Positions 48,904 through 57,275 of a DNA stretch of 64,000 bases are shown here, one piece after another. Within the stretch, counting starts at the first letter, position 1, and each line of letters starts with the position of its first letter. Under the pieces are notes generated by a model, which was given only the letters and a program-made list of their open reading frames with translations, ran no database searches and was not told the DNA's origin. The DNA comes from Mycetocola zhadangensis. Its GTDB lineage: Bacteria; Actinomycetota; Actinomycetes; Actinomycetales; Microbacteriaceae. The translations under genes were made by a program, and so were the position numbers. The DNA lies in assembly GCF_003668565.1 (NCBI RefSeq), contig NZ_RCWJ01000001.1, positions 372,001 through 436,000 of the forward strand, written 5' to 3'.

Positions 48904-49539
48904 TCAGGTCATGTCACCTGTCGCCGGAATGGCGTTCCTCAAGCCGTACCGCAGGAGCACTGCGCCCTTCTCGGACGCGGGCTCCGAACTGAGCAGTTCG
49001 AGAGAAGCCGGTGGTCCGTCCTCTGTGAACAGCCGCTTGCCCGGGCCCACGACGATCGGGTACACCCAGATGTTCAATTGATCGAAAAGGCTTTCAGCGA
49101 GGAGGGTCCTGGCGAAGTTGATGCTGCCGATCACGTGAATATCCGAGTGCTTCTCCCGGAGCGTTTTCAACTCTTCGTGAAGATCCCTATCGAGAAGGTG
49201 TGACCCTCGCCACCCGAGTTGCGGCGTTCCCCTCGACGCCACGTACTTGGGAATGGCGTCAAACTTCCGAGCTATTTCTGCGTTAGGTCCGTCGAGCTGG
49301 TTCGGCCAATAGGAGGCGAAGATGTCGTATGTACGCCGCCCAAGTAGAAGGGCGTCCATCGACTGAATTCCTACGTCTACCTGCGCTCCGACGGTGTTGT
49401 CGAGCAGGGGCGCCTGCCAACCGCCGAATACGAATTCACCGTCGGTGTCTTCGTTTGGACCGCCTGGAGCTTGGGCGACCCCATCAAGCGTGGTGAAGTG
49501 ATCGATAAGAATGCGACCTGACACGTGCAACTCCTTCAT
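48904..49539 (-). CDS. Dihydrofolate reductase family protein
   Basis: This 211-residue RibD C-terminal-like reductase contains HFTTLDGVAQAPGG (edge strand, LDG), DALLLGRRTYDIFASYW, IHVIGSINFARTLL (cofactor loop) and VYPIVVGPGKRLF. It belongs to the YwjB/YyaP-like branch, distinct from the family member at 5658. The start at 49539 (MKELHVSG) follows GCCGAGG. The reaction is unknown. Confidence 0.9.
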   Translation of the reverse strand: MKELHVSGRILIDHFTTLDGVAQAPGGPNEDTDGEFVFGGWQAPLLDNTVGAQVDVGIQSMDALLLGRRTYDIFASYWPNQLDGPNAEIARKFDAIPKYVASRGTPQLGWRGSHLLDRDLHEELKTLREKHSDIHVIGSINFARTLLAESLFDQLNIWVYPIVVGPGKRLFTEDGPPASLELLSSEPASEKGAVLLRYGLRNAIPATGDMT

Positions 49540-49752
49540 CAATGCCTCGGCGTCGCGATGGCGTGTGCGGCAGCACTCCAACGAGAATGTGAGACTGCTG
49601 CTTCAGGAACCTCACATTGGAGAATCGCGCGACTTGATCTTGAGCGGCTGCTTCGGCATCGCCGCCCCAATGCGCGGCTGTGCCGTCGATGCCTTGGCAC
49701 AAAAGTGTTCACTAAACGAGAGACTGTCGCAAGAGAAGCGCGAACATTCGTG

Positions 49753-50745
49753 TCAGTTCACGGGGGGATTGGCGCCGCAAACAATTGCGTATCGTGCGCA
49801 GGCGCCGTTTGGAGACACTTCCGGAGGGCTATGACACTGCCCTGTGCGCGCGGAGCACACCGAGAATGGTTGGGTCACGGTCAGCTCAGCGGCTCCCGTC
49901 CATCCATAGTCGTGTTTGCTCACGGTCGGAATGGTCACCATGTTCCCCGTTGCCGTCTCGATGATTTTGCCGGATCCTGCGCCGTACCAATACGCACCGT
50001 CCGGGCTCATCGAGCTGCCAAAATCCGTTGGGTAATCGTCAGTGATGCCCACCGTTGCGACCGTCTGGTTTGGCGCGTCCTCGAACTCGAGTCCATCGCC
50101 ATACACCGCCCACGTTCCGGCGCTGACATCGTTGTAGTATCGGCTGCTTTGGAGGTTTTCAGGGTCTTCCCCTGCCGCCCACCTCCAGATCCAGATGGTG
50201 TCTCCTGGCACATCGGGAAACCCGGTTCGTGGATCCGGGGTAGCGAAGTAGACCGTCTCAGGGTTCACGGAGGCGATGACCACCGTGCGGTTCAGGGCCG
50301 CCTGAATGGCGGCTCGGGCCAACACGTGGCCGGTGCTCGCTTCCACGACAAGAACGTCTCCGCGCTTTTCGTCGACCGTCTCCACCCAAGAAACCAAGTC
50401 GTAAGCCGGGTTTCCCACAATGTCGCGGTTATCACGCCACGCCGGGAACCTGGTGAGGTCGCTCTCGAGCGCTTGGATCGGGCTTTGCCACGGGTCCGCT
50501 CCGATCGATTTCTGGTCCAGTCGATTGTTTCTCCAGATAATTTTCGTGGTGTCTGGGCCGACAAATACCGCGCCGGTCGACGCAAGGGTGAACACCGAAA
50601 CGTCGATGACCTCCGCATTGCCGTAAGCCTTACGGACCCAGGCTTCCCATGCACCAATGCCGGCGAGTGCGGCCAGACAAAGAATGACCATCGCAACAAC
50701 GCGCATTCGCTGCGCGCGTCGTCTGGTCGCCCAATTCGAGTCCAT
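49753..50745 (-). CDS. Membrane-anchored protein of unknown function
   Basis: This 330-residue protein has an ATG at 50745 with GGGGAGG 5 bases upstream. After a basic lead (NWATRRRAQRMR), one helix (VVAMVILCLAALAGIGAWEAW, residues 14-34) leaves an exported domain. That domain is Trp/Tyr/Asp-rich, with repeated beta-strand text such as GAVFVGPDTTKIIW, DVLVVEASTGHVLARA and TIWIWRWAAGEDP. This suggests a beta-propeller-like (PQQ or WD-type) fold. Near the end CSARTGQCHSP and CARYAIVC could form disulfides. No family was recognised. Confidence 0.75.
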   Translation of the reverse strand: MDSNWATRRRAQRMRVVAMVILCLAALAGIGAWEAWVRKAYGNAEVIDVSVFTLASTGAVFVGPDTTKIIWRNNRLDQKSIGADPWQSPIQALESDLTRFPAWRDNRDIVGNPAYDLVSWVETVDEKRGDVLVVEASTGHVLARAAIQAALNRTVVIASVNPETVYFATPDPRTGFPDVPGDTIWIWRWAAGEDPENLQSSRYYNDVSAGTWAVYGDGLEFEDAPNQTVATVGITDDYPTDFGSSMSPDGAYWYGAGSGKIIETATGNMVTIPTVSKHDYGWTGAAELTVTQPFSVCSARTGQCHSPPEVSPNGACARYAIVCGANPPVN

Positions 50746-50890
50746 GAGCGCCTCCCCACGAGGACCCTCAGGCCAATTTTCCCGCTGTCCGCGACCTGTG
50801 TCTAGCGGTATAGGCAGCAGCCTTCGAGTCAGGCAGAAGCCACCCCGCTTCGCCGCCATCTAGGTGACGGGGCCCGCGAATCAAACTCAT

Positions 50891-50919
50891 GGGCCCGCCG
50901 GAATGCGCCCGGCGGGCCC
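50891..50919 (-). terminator. Terminator downstream of the LigD-type gene
   Basis: GGGCCCGCCGG pairs perfectly with CCGGCGGGCCC around a 7-base loop. On the complement it is followed by ATGAGTTTGATT, a modest T-rich tail. It lies about 75 bases after the LigD-type gene. Confidence 0.75.
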
Positions 50920-50994
50920 GGATGGCATAGCGACAGCGAACGCCTCGTCCCGACGGTATCGCCGGCTGAGGCACGACACCGGTGAGGTCTCTGG

Positions 50995-52218
50995 CTAGTG
51001 CTTTCCAGCCCAGGGGTCATAATCCACCTCGAGCGCTTCTTGCATGGGGCGCTCGTTCTCGGGGACGTGCTGGAGGTTCACGCGAATCCGGTACCAGAGC
51101 GAACTGGAACCGCGCATCCCGTCCACCAGCACATCGGCTGGCTCGAGGACTTTCACGACGTCGGAGTGCCTGGACTTCCAGCGTTCGAGTCCTTCTAGTG
51201 CCTCGGGCTTCGTTTTCGCGCGGGCGATCTCCACCAGTGGCATCGTCGAGGCACGTCGGCCTGACCCATCGGGCGACTTCGGAGGTTTTTCAGCAGGCCC
51301 CAGCTCCTCGGCGAGTGCCAGCAGTCCGGTCAGGCTGCCAACTGCGCCATCCATTCCTTCCGCAGGGTCACCGCGGTCCGCGAAACGGTCGATGACTGAG
51401 CGCACGGTGAACCGTTCCGGACGTGAATCGGGCACTTCCTCCCAGGTCAGGGGTGTCGACACCCGTGCGTCCGGCAGTGCGCGCACGGAATAGGCGGATG
51501 CCACGGTTCGGTCTTTCGCGTTCTGGTTGAAATCGACGAAGACGCTCTCTCCACGCTCTTCCTTCCACCACTTTGCGGTGGCCAAACCCGGCGCTCGCCG
51601 TTCCACCTCCCGAGCGAGGGTTTCGGCGGCGAGCCGCACCTCGCGGTAGTTCCAAAGCGGCTCGATGCGAGCGTAGATGTGGATGCCACGAGACCCTGAG
51701 GTTTTCGGCCAGCCGACAAGGCCGTGGTCAGAAAGCACGTCTTTCGCGATCATCGCAACGTCCACAATCTGTCTCCAGTCGACGCCGGGCATCGGGTCGA
51801 GGTCAACGCGCAACTCATCGGGGTGCTCGAGATCGTCTGCGCGGACCGGGTGTGGGTTCAGGTCGATACAGCCGAGATTTACGACCCAAGCCAGCGCCGC
51901 CGCGTCTCGCACAACGACCTCCTCGGCGGAATTGCCCGAGGCGTAGTGAAGGGTGGCGGTCTCGATCCAGTCGGGTCGTTTTTCGGGTGCGCGCTTCTGG
52001 AAAAAGGCCTCGTTGTCGATGCCCTTCACGAATCGCTTCAGCACCATCGGCCGCCCTGCAACACCGCGGAGCGCTCCGTCTGCCACAGCGAGGTAGTACT
52101 TCACCAACTCCAGCTTCGTGATTCCCGGTTCCGGGAAGACCAGCTTGTTTGGACTCGAGATCCGAACCTCGCGGCCGTCGATCTCCAGAACTTCTGCCTC
52201 GCTCGTCTTTGGGCTCAC
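50995..52218 (-). CDS. LigD polymerase-domain protein (AEP primase/polymerase), stand-alone
   Basis: This 407-residue protein corresponds to the polymerase module of the NHEJ enzyme LigD. Landmarks are SPNKLVFPEPGITKLELVKYY at the front, DELRVDLDPMPGVDW (the DxD metal motif, near residue 137), LVGWPKTSGSRGIHIYARI, and ESVFVDFNQNAKDRTVASAYSVRA. The ligase and phosphoesterase modules are absent, and no Ku gene is in the window. It may fill DNA ends with ribonucleotides in concert with enzymes encoded elsewhere. The C-terminal 100 residues are extra (LEGLERWKSRHSDVVKV). Confidence 0.92.
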   Translation of the reverse strand: MSPKTSEAEVLEIDGREVRISSPNKLVFPEPGITKLELVKYYLAVADGALRGVAGRPMVLKRFVKGIDNEAFFQKRAPEKRPDWIETATLHYASGNSAEEVVVRDAAALAWVVNLGCIDLNPHPVRADDLEHPDELRVDLDPMPGVDWRQIVDVAMIAKDVLSDHGLVGWPKTSGSRGIHIYARIEPLWNYREVRLAAETLAREVERRAPGLATAKWWKEERGESVFVDFNQNAKDRTVASAYSVRALPDARVSTPLTWEEVPDSRPERFTVRSVIDRFADRGDPAEGMDGAVGSLTGLLALAEELGPAEKPPKSPDGSGRRASTMPLVEIARAKTKPEALEGLERWKSRHSDVVKVLEPADVLVDGMRGSSSLWYRIRVNLQHVPENERPMQEALEVDYDPWAGKH

Positions 52219-52310
52219 GGCTTTACCCTAACCTCCGCGCCAAGAAGTCGGACAGCCCTTCTGCGACGCGACAAAAACTCAAGGCAGGGTCGTTCCGCTA
52301 CGTCGACATC

Positions 52311-52532
52311 ATGATCGGCGCGCTTCTCGTCGCCGCGGCGCTCATCGCTGTCTCGTTGCTGACGATGGAAATCACCGCTGATGTGGGGGAGCCTGGATTC
52401 TTCGTCCTTGCACTCGGGGTGGCGTTGGTCTGTGCGGCGCTTGCCCTCGTCGTGTTCGTTCTGCGCGGCTCGTTCAAGCCTCCGGTCAGGCGCTTTACCT
52501 CGATGAGGTGGTCTGAGAGTCAGCGCCCTTGA
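52311..52532 (+). CDS. Small two-helix membrane protein
   Basis: This 73-residue protein has two helices (residues 2-18, IGALLVAAALIAVSLL; 29-51, FFVLALGVALVCAALALVVFVL) and a basic tail (PPVRRFTSMRWSESQRP). The start at 52311 follows no strong ribosome site. Codon use fits the genome. The function is unknown. Confidence 0.5.
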   Translation: MIGALLVAAALIAVSLLTMEITADVGEPGFFVLALGVALVCAALALVVFVLRGSFKPPVRRFTSMRWSESQRP

Positions 52533-52608
52533 CTGTCTCGGCGTCAGCACGACCGCACAGTGTCGTAACGTCCGAGAAGAGTGTGGCGCGGAACACAGTG
52601 CGCTCAAT

Positions 52609-53007
52609 ATGCTCTCGGTCATGTATCTCGTGATCTCAGCAGTGTCCTTCGTCCTCGTGATCGGCGCTTTGATCGACATCATTACGCGGCAGGACACCCA
52701 GGTGAAGCATCTTCCGAAGATCGTCTGGGTGATGCTTGTCGTCTTCCTTCCGCTCATCGGAAGCATTCTCTGGTTTGTCCTCGGTCGCGAGTACACGACT
52801 GAGCACTCCGATCGGTCAATGGCGCGACCTCGGGCCAGGGGCCGCCAACACCAGCCTCAGCACGACCAGTTTGCAACAACGTCGACTTCCATTCGAAGCA
52901 CCGAAGAGCAGCTCGCCGACCTCGAGCGAGAGATCGAATTCCACGACAAGCAGGCACGCGTCGAGCGTCTCCAGCGGGAGCTCGAGCAGCGTCGCGAAGG
53001 GGCGTGA
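52609..53007 (+). CDS. PLDc_N domain membrane protein
   Basis: This 132-residue protein has two helices (MYLVISAVSFVLVIGALIDII and IVWVMLVVFLPLIGSILWFVLG), with the PLDc_N signature PLIGSILWFVLGRE ending in a charged turn. A Gln/His-rich linker and a coiled-coil tail follow (STEEQLADLEREIEFHDKQ). It is common in actinobacteria; the function is unknown. The start could be the ATG at 52609 or 52621. Confidence 0.85.
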   Translation: MLSVMYLVISAVSFVLVIGALIDIITRQDTQVKHLPKIVWVMLVVFLPLIGSILWFVLGREYTTEHSDRSMARPRARGRQHQPQHDQFATTSTSIRSTEEQLADLEREIEFHDKQARVERLQRELEQRREGA

Positions 53008-53179
53008 GGGTAGCTCCTCACCTGTATTGGCTTGCTCAAGAGAAACATGAGGTGCCACGCCGGTTCCTTCGGATCACAGACGATGCCTAGCCTGCTGTGA
53101 AGCGGTGCCCTTGACGCCATGCCACCGCGGCAACGCAGGCGCAGGCGCAGGCCACTGTCACGATGAAATGGAGGTCGAC

Positions 53180-53329
53180 ATGGACCGTCGTCTCAGGTGC
53201 CGTCTGCGATTTCACAAGTGGATCATGAAGCAGGACACACCAGAGGTGCATCGCTACTGGGGATGCCGCTATTGTGACGCGACACGGGACATTGAAGATC
53301 GGCCGACTCACATGGTCTTCATGGGCTAA
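53180..53329 (+). CDS. Small Cys-containing protein (phage-type zinc-ribbon-like)
   Basis: This 49-residue protein starts at the ATG at 53180, set by GGAGG 5 bases upstream. It reads RRLRCRLRFHKWIMKQ, then YWGCRYCDATRD. The front Cys, the His of FHKW and the later CxxC could bind a metal. The text resembles small DUF1660-like proteins found on phages and in actinobacterial genomes. It is too short for a firm family call. Confidence 0.6.
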   Translation: MDRRLRCRLRFHKWIMKQDTPEVHRYWGCRYCDATRDIEDRPTHMVFMG

Positions 53330-53481
53330 ATCCGTCGGCTCTGTGATTCGATGCGCTAAACGCGTTGCGTGGAAGCGCGTCCTTACGCTGGAGCCGGGGC
53401 GCAGTGGAGTACACCGTCATGAATGTTGACGGGGAGTCGCGTGTCCCGCTCTCCGGGCTCCGGTTGGTGCGTGGCGCTGGT

Positions 53482-54024
53482 TTAAGCAGCCGCTGTTCCA
53501 GAGTCGGTCGCCTTCGACGGCTCGCTCGGAGTCGTCGCGGAATCTGGGCTCAGGGCGTTGTGGAGCGCCGCCTCGGCCTCGTCATGCTCGATGCCGAGCG
53601 AAAGCGCGATCTCAGTCACGAGGGGACCCTGCGCGTGACGCAACAGATCACGTTCGGCGAGGGAAAGTCCCTTTTCTTCGTTGCGACGGGTGAGGTCGCG
53701 AACGACGCTGGCAATGGTCAGGATGTCGCCGACCTTGATCTTCTCCTGGTTGTCTTTCATTCGACGGGACCATTTGTCTTCTTCGTCGACGGTGGGAGCG
53801 CGAAGGACATCGAAGAGTGCCTTCATCTCGTCCTCGCCGAGAACCGCGCGGATGCCAACCTGGTCGGCGCTCGCCACAGGAACGCTGACGGACAGTTTCG
53901 TGTCGTGGACCTCAAGCTTGAGGTATTCAATCTCGTTGCCCTTGACGGTGCGAGAGAAGATCGAGGTGATTGTGGCTGGGCCGTGGTGTGGGTAGACGAC
54001 GGTTTGGCCTTCGGAAAACTGCAT
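53482..54024 (-). CDS. carD: CarD family transcriptional regulator
   Basis: This 180-residue protein binds the RNA polymerase beta subunit and stabilises the open complex, especially at rRNA promoters. The N-terminal Tudor-like domain is FSEGQTVVYPHHGPATITSI, and the C-terminal helical DNA-binding part includes KWSRRMKDNQEKIKVGDIL and LSLAERDLLRHAQGPLVTEI. The tail is Ser/Thr/Ala-rich (SPDSATTPSEPSKATDSG). The ATG at 54024 follows GGAGGT. It is essential in mycobacteria. The 245-base gap upstream to the GNAT gene end holds its promoter. Confidence 0.94.
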   Translation of the reverse strand: MQFSEGQTVVYPHHGPATITSIFSRTVKGNEIEYLKLEVHDTKLSVSVPVASADQVGIRAVLGEDEMKALFDVLRAPTVDEEDKWSRRMKDNQEKIKVGDILTIASVVRDLTRRNEEKGLSLAERDLLRHAQGPLVTEIALSLGIEHDEAEAALHNALSPDSATTPSEPSKATDSGTAAA

Positions 54025-54269
54025 GGAATGTACCTCCGGGTGCGCACGAGCGCCACACTCAACGTCAGGTTTCGGCAAAACCGGAGTTTTCCCGAACCGA
54101 GACAGTCGTCCCAATTCCGGGCGGATGAGACGGTACATCCGCGGGGTTGGATGGGCACGCGAGCAGCCGTTTCCACGTGGGTGGAAGCGCCTGGCTTCGC
54201 GAGCTTGGCTCCTCCAATTATCTCACATGGCTCTGACATGTCCCCGGGAAAGGTTCCCTCTAGGAGGTA

Positions 54270-54899
54270 TCAGTCGAGCATCCGTCGCATGACTATTCGG
54301 GGGAAGCCACCGGATACGGACTGAGTTTCGGCGACCTGGGTGAATCCTGCCCGCTCGAACATCGTGCGCGTGCCGACAAACGCCATTGTCTGGTCTACGC
54401 GTTCCCCGCGATTGTCGACCGGGTAGCTCTCCACAATGGGCGCGCCCTGTTGCTGTGCGTAGCGCACAGCACCGTCAATGAGGGCGGCGGTCACCCCCTG
54501 CTTGCGGAAACCGGGCCGCACACGGATGCACCACAGCGACCACACCGGTACCTCGTCGATGTGCGGGATCCTGCGGGAACGCTCGATCGGGTGCAGCTCC
54601 GCCCGTGGCGCGACCCCAGCCCATCCCACCACCTGTCCATCGCTATAGGCGAGCACTCCTGGTGCATGGTCGCGAGCGACGAGCTGGCGAACCACGTCCG
54701 CTCGATCGGTTCCCGCGAGACTCCGGTTCTCCGTGGAACTCAGGCGCCACGACAGGCACCAGCACACGGAGGACTGCGGGTTCTTCGGGCCGAGCATCGT
54801 GGCCATGTCCTCGAACGAGTGAGCTGGCTTCACCTCAATGTTGTGCACAGAGCTTGCCTCCACACTTGCTGCCGTGAAATGTTCGCTCCATCGTGTCAT
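54270..54899 (-). CDS. GNAT family N-acetyltransferase
   Basis: This 209-residue protein has the acetyl-CoA site VWSLWCIRVRPGFRKQGVTAAL (RxxGxxxAL type, residues about 120-140) and a C-terminal MFERAGFTQVAE strand. The front MLGPKNPQSSVCWCLSWRL with its paired Cys/Trp is typical of an actinobacterial subgroup. The substrate is unknown. The start at 54899 is the first ATG consistent with codon use. It is divergent from the ABC-F gene. Confidence 0.85.
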   Translation of the reverse strand: MTRWSEHFTAASVEASSVHNIEVKPAHSFEDMATMLGPKNPQSSVCWCLSWRLSSTENRSLAGTDRADVVRQLVARDHAPGVLAYSDGQVVGWAGVAPRAELHPIERSRRIPHIDEVPVWSLWCIRVRPGFRKQGVTAALIDGAVRYAQQQGAPIVESYPVDNRGERVDQTMAFVGTRTMFERAGFTQVAETQSVSGGFPRIVMRRMLD

Positions 54900-54966
54900 C
54901 GACGGCGCATGAGGGAAAGAGTGGCATCCGTCGGGCGCAGCACCCTCGGCTACGGTAGAAGGACAC

Positions 54967-55026
54967 ATGCGTTCAAAGCCGGGTGGGCCTTGTGCGATAT
55001 CCCACCCGAGAGGACAACAGGCATGA
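54967..55026 (+). promoter_or_regulatory. Candidate leader peptide and hairpin before the ABC-F gene
   Basis: The ATG at 54967, preceded by AAGGA, opens 19 codons (MRSKPGGPCAISHPRGQQA). Its TGA overlaps the ABC-F start (ATGA). Within it CGGGTGGG (54980-54987) can pair with CCCACCCG (55001-55008). A translated short ORF that ends on the start of a ribosome-acting ATPase gene fits translational coupling or attenuation, as known for several ARE ABC-F genes. Regulation is inferred. Confidence 0.5.
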
Positions 55027-56612
55027 GCCTCATCCGTCTGAACGACGTCACCGTTCGCTTCGACTCCGTGCAGGTGCTTCGAGAGGCATTCTTCCGTCTT
55101 GAGCCTGGCGATCGCGTGGGCCTCATCGGCCGGAACGGCTCGGGCAAATCGACTCTGATCAAGCTGATCCTCGGTCAAGTCTCGCCGGATGCCGGAACGC
55201 TGACGCTTGAAAATGGCATCCGTTTTGGTTATTTCTCTCAGTTCTCTGAGCTTGACGGAACGGCGACGATCACCGAGGTGCTCGACGAGGTGTTCAGCAA
55301 CATCCGCGCCGTTGAAGCCGAACTTGCCTCGATCGATGCAGCGATCGCCGCCGACCCGAGTGCCGACCTGGACACGTTGATTTCGCGCCAGGGCGAACTG
55401 TTCGAAGAGATGGACCGCCTCGACGGTTGGGACTACACCCGCAGGATCGACGAAGCGCTGACACGGCTCGGATTCGATCAGGCGCACCGGGTGCTCCCTA
55501 TCGACCAGCTGTCTGGAGGGTGGCGCAACCGCGCGGCGCTCGCCAAGCTCGTGCTGGAGCGCCCGGACGTACTGCTTCTCGATGAACCAACGAACTTCCT
55601 TGATGTCGCCGGAGTTGAGTGGCTCGAAGCGTGGTTCCGTGACTTCCGCGGTGCCGCGATCATCGTGTCGCACGATCGTAAATTCCTGGACTCGGTCGTC
55701 ACCCGCATCGTCGAACTGGAGAACTTCCACCTGCACGAGTACCCGGGCAACTTCGCCGAGTATGTCGTGCAGAAGCAGTTCCGGTTGAAAACTCTCGAAG
55801 CGCAGTTCGTGCATGAGTCGGAGTTGCTGGCATTCGAGGCCGAGGGCATCGCGGACCGCCGTGAGGCCGCAAAAGCGGCAAGCCGGGGCCTGGACAAGAA
55901 ACTGTCCGGAATCAAAAAATCGCGAGCACCGCGACCAGTGGACCAGATCATCACCGAAATTTATGGCGGGTTGCACGTCAAGGACGTGCTGTGTCGCGTG
56001 ACCGGGCTGTCCAAGTCGTACGGGAACAAGCTGCTCTTCCGGGATCTCACCTTCGAGCTGCGCCGAGGCAACCGGATAGTTGTGCACGGGTCTAACGGAA
56101 GCGGGAAATCGACGCTGCTGCGCGTGCTCACCGGTGAGGAGAAAGCAGACTCGGGCGAAGCAGCGTGGGCCAAGGGGAGCGGCGTGGTGTCGTACAACCA
56201 GATGCTCGCGGACCTCGACCTGGACGACACGATCACTCACGCGGTGAATGCCGCGCCGGGTAGCCTCGCGTTCGCGGCGACACGCAAGTCTGTTGCACGG
56301 TTCCTGGCGATGTTCCAATTCTCGGAGGCTGACCTCAAGCAGCGCATTGGGAACCTCTCCGGAGGGCAGCGGGCTCGCGTAGCCATGGCACAGTGTCTGT
56401 TGTCTGGGGCCTCTGTGCTGATTCTTGATGAGCCGACCAACCACCTGGACCTTGCAAGTACCCAGGTGATGGAACGCGCGCTCGTCCATTTCCCGGGGGC
56501 CGTTGTTGTGGTCAGTCACGACCGCTTTTTCAGCGACAAGGTCGCCAACCGCAAGATCGAATTCGGTGCAGACGGAACTCGAGCGGGCGAGCTCGTCGTT
56601 CGAGCGACGTAG
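55023..56612 (+). CDS. ABC-F family ATP-binding protein
   Basis: This 529-residue cytosolic twin ATPase has no membrane part. The first Walker A, GLIGRNGSGKSTLIKLIL, is near residue 34 with signature LSGGWRNRAALAKLVL and Walker B VLLLDEPTNFLDV. The second Walker A, HGSNGSGKSTLLRVL, is near 355 with LSGGQRARVAMAQ and LILDEPTNHLDL. A linker (residues about 240-320, charged and helical) would reach the ribosomal P-site tRNA. Members rescue stalled ribosomes or protect them from antibiotics; the subgroup cannot be fixed by eye. The start at 55023 follows GAGAGGAC and overlaps a short leader ORF. Confidence 0.92.
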   Translation: MSLIRLNDVTVRFDSVQVLREAFFRLEPGDRVGLIGRNGSGKSTLIKLILGQVSPDAGTLTLENGIRFGYFSQFSELDGTATITEVLDEVFSNIRAVEAELASIDAAIAADPSADLDTLISRQGELFEEMDRLDGWDYTRRIDEALTRLGFDQAHRVLPIDQLSGGWRNRAALAKLVLERPDVLLLDEPTNFLDVAGVEWLEAWFRDFRGAAIIVSHDRKFLDSVVTRIVELENFHLHEYPGNFAEYVVQKQFRLKTLEAQFVHESELLAFEAEGIADRREAAKAASRGLDKKLSGIKKSRAPRPVDQIITEIYGGLHVKDVLCRVTGLSKSYGNKLLFRDLTFELRRGNRIVVHGSNGSGKSTLLRVLTGEEKADSGEAAWAKGSGVVSYNQMLADLDLDDTITHAVNAAPGSLAFAATRKSVARFLAMFQFSEADLKQRIGNLSGGQRARVAMAQCLLSGASVLILDEPTNHLDLASTQVMERALVHFPGAVVVVSHDRFFSDKVANRKIEFGADGTRAGELVVRAT

Positions 56613-56696
56613 CGAGAATTTGCTGGGTGGTGACTGCGGCGTCGGCGGCCGGAGGTACCGTTGGCCTATGTGTGCACGAATAGCGGTAGCCAGGTG

Positions 56697-57275
56697 AGTG
56701 ACGCTGCCGATCGAACCACGCGCTGTGGTGTTGAGGTTTCTTCGGCCCGCGTCTGCGGGCTTCCCGTTGAGGCACACACCCCGGTGAATTTGTGCCGTCA
56801 CCACCTGCTTGTGGCTCACGAGTGGGTGTCACGCGACGTTGGTGTTACCGACACGCTTGAGTCGCCCTGCCTGGCTTGCGGATCGAGACTCGGTGTTCGA
56901 TACCCGTCCGGATGGTTGTGCGCTGTCTGCGAATGGAAGGTCGGCGAGATTCCAGACAGTGGGGTCGTCCGCGCTCGAGTGGACGTCGTCTATTACCTTC
57001 GGTTCGATGACCGCATCAAGATCGGCACGTCCTCAAACCCGAAAAGCCGGTTGGGCAGTATCGTCCATGACGAACTGCTCGGGTTCGAGCTCGGAGGGCG
57101 CAAGCTCGAGCGGCGGAGGCATGCGCAATTTGCCAGTCATCGTCTCGACTCGAGTGAGTGGTTCCAGGTGCACGATGCGCTGCTGCGGCACATCCGGGTG
57201 GTAGCTGCGGGAGTTGATGACCCGTGGCTCCTGCACAAGCGTTGGCTCAGCGAGAAGATCGCGTTGCACGGTTAG
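56697..57275 (+). CDS. GIY-YIG nuclease family protein with Cys-rich N-terminus
   Basis: This is about 192 residues from the GTG at 56697; a TTG at 56661 would add 12. The front half is Cys/His-rich (TRCGVEVSSARVCGLPVE, NLCRHHLL, then CLACGSRLG and LCAVCEWKVG), consistent with zinc ribbons. The end (VDVVYYLRFDDRIKIGTSSNPKSRL, then ELGGRKLERRRHAQFASHR) is the T5orf172/MUG113 form of the GIY-YIG fold with Tyr, Arg and Glu-like positions. It may cut or bind DNA, and the role is unknown. Its last 29 bases overlap the convergent EamA gene. Confidence 0.8.
   Translation, partial: SDAADRTTRCGVEVSSARVCGLPVEAHTPVNLCRHHLLVAHEWVSRDVGVTDTLESPCLACGSRLGVRYPSGWLCAVCEWKVGEIPDSGVVRARVDVVYYLRFDDRIKIGTSSNPKSRLGSIVHDELLGFELGGRKLERRRHAQFASHRLDSSEWFQVHDALLRHIRVVAAGVDDPWLLHKRWLSEKIALHG

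Noticed and set aside
49586-49618. Inverted repeat AATGTGAG...CTCACATT upstream of the reductase gene
   Set aside because: Only 8 base pairs with a 17-base loop and no T tract or placement supporting a terminator or operator, so not reported as a feature.
53418-53486. 22-codon ORF near the end of carD
   Set aside because: No ribosome site and no conserved features.
54900-56819. Upstream extension of the GNAT frame on the complement
   Set aside because: It is the antisense shadow of the ABC-F gene; acetyltransferase homology begins at 54899.
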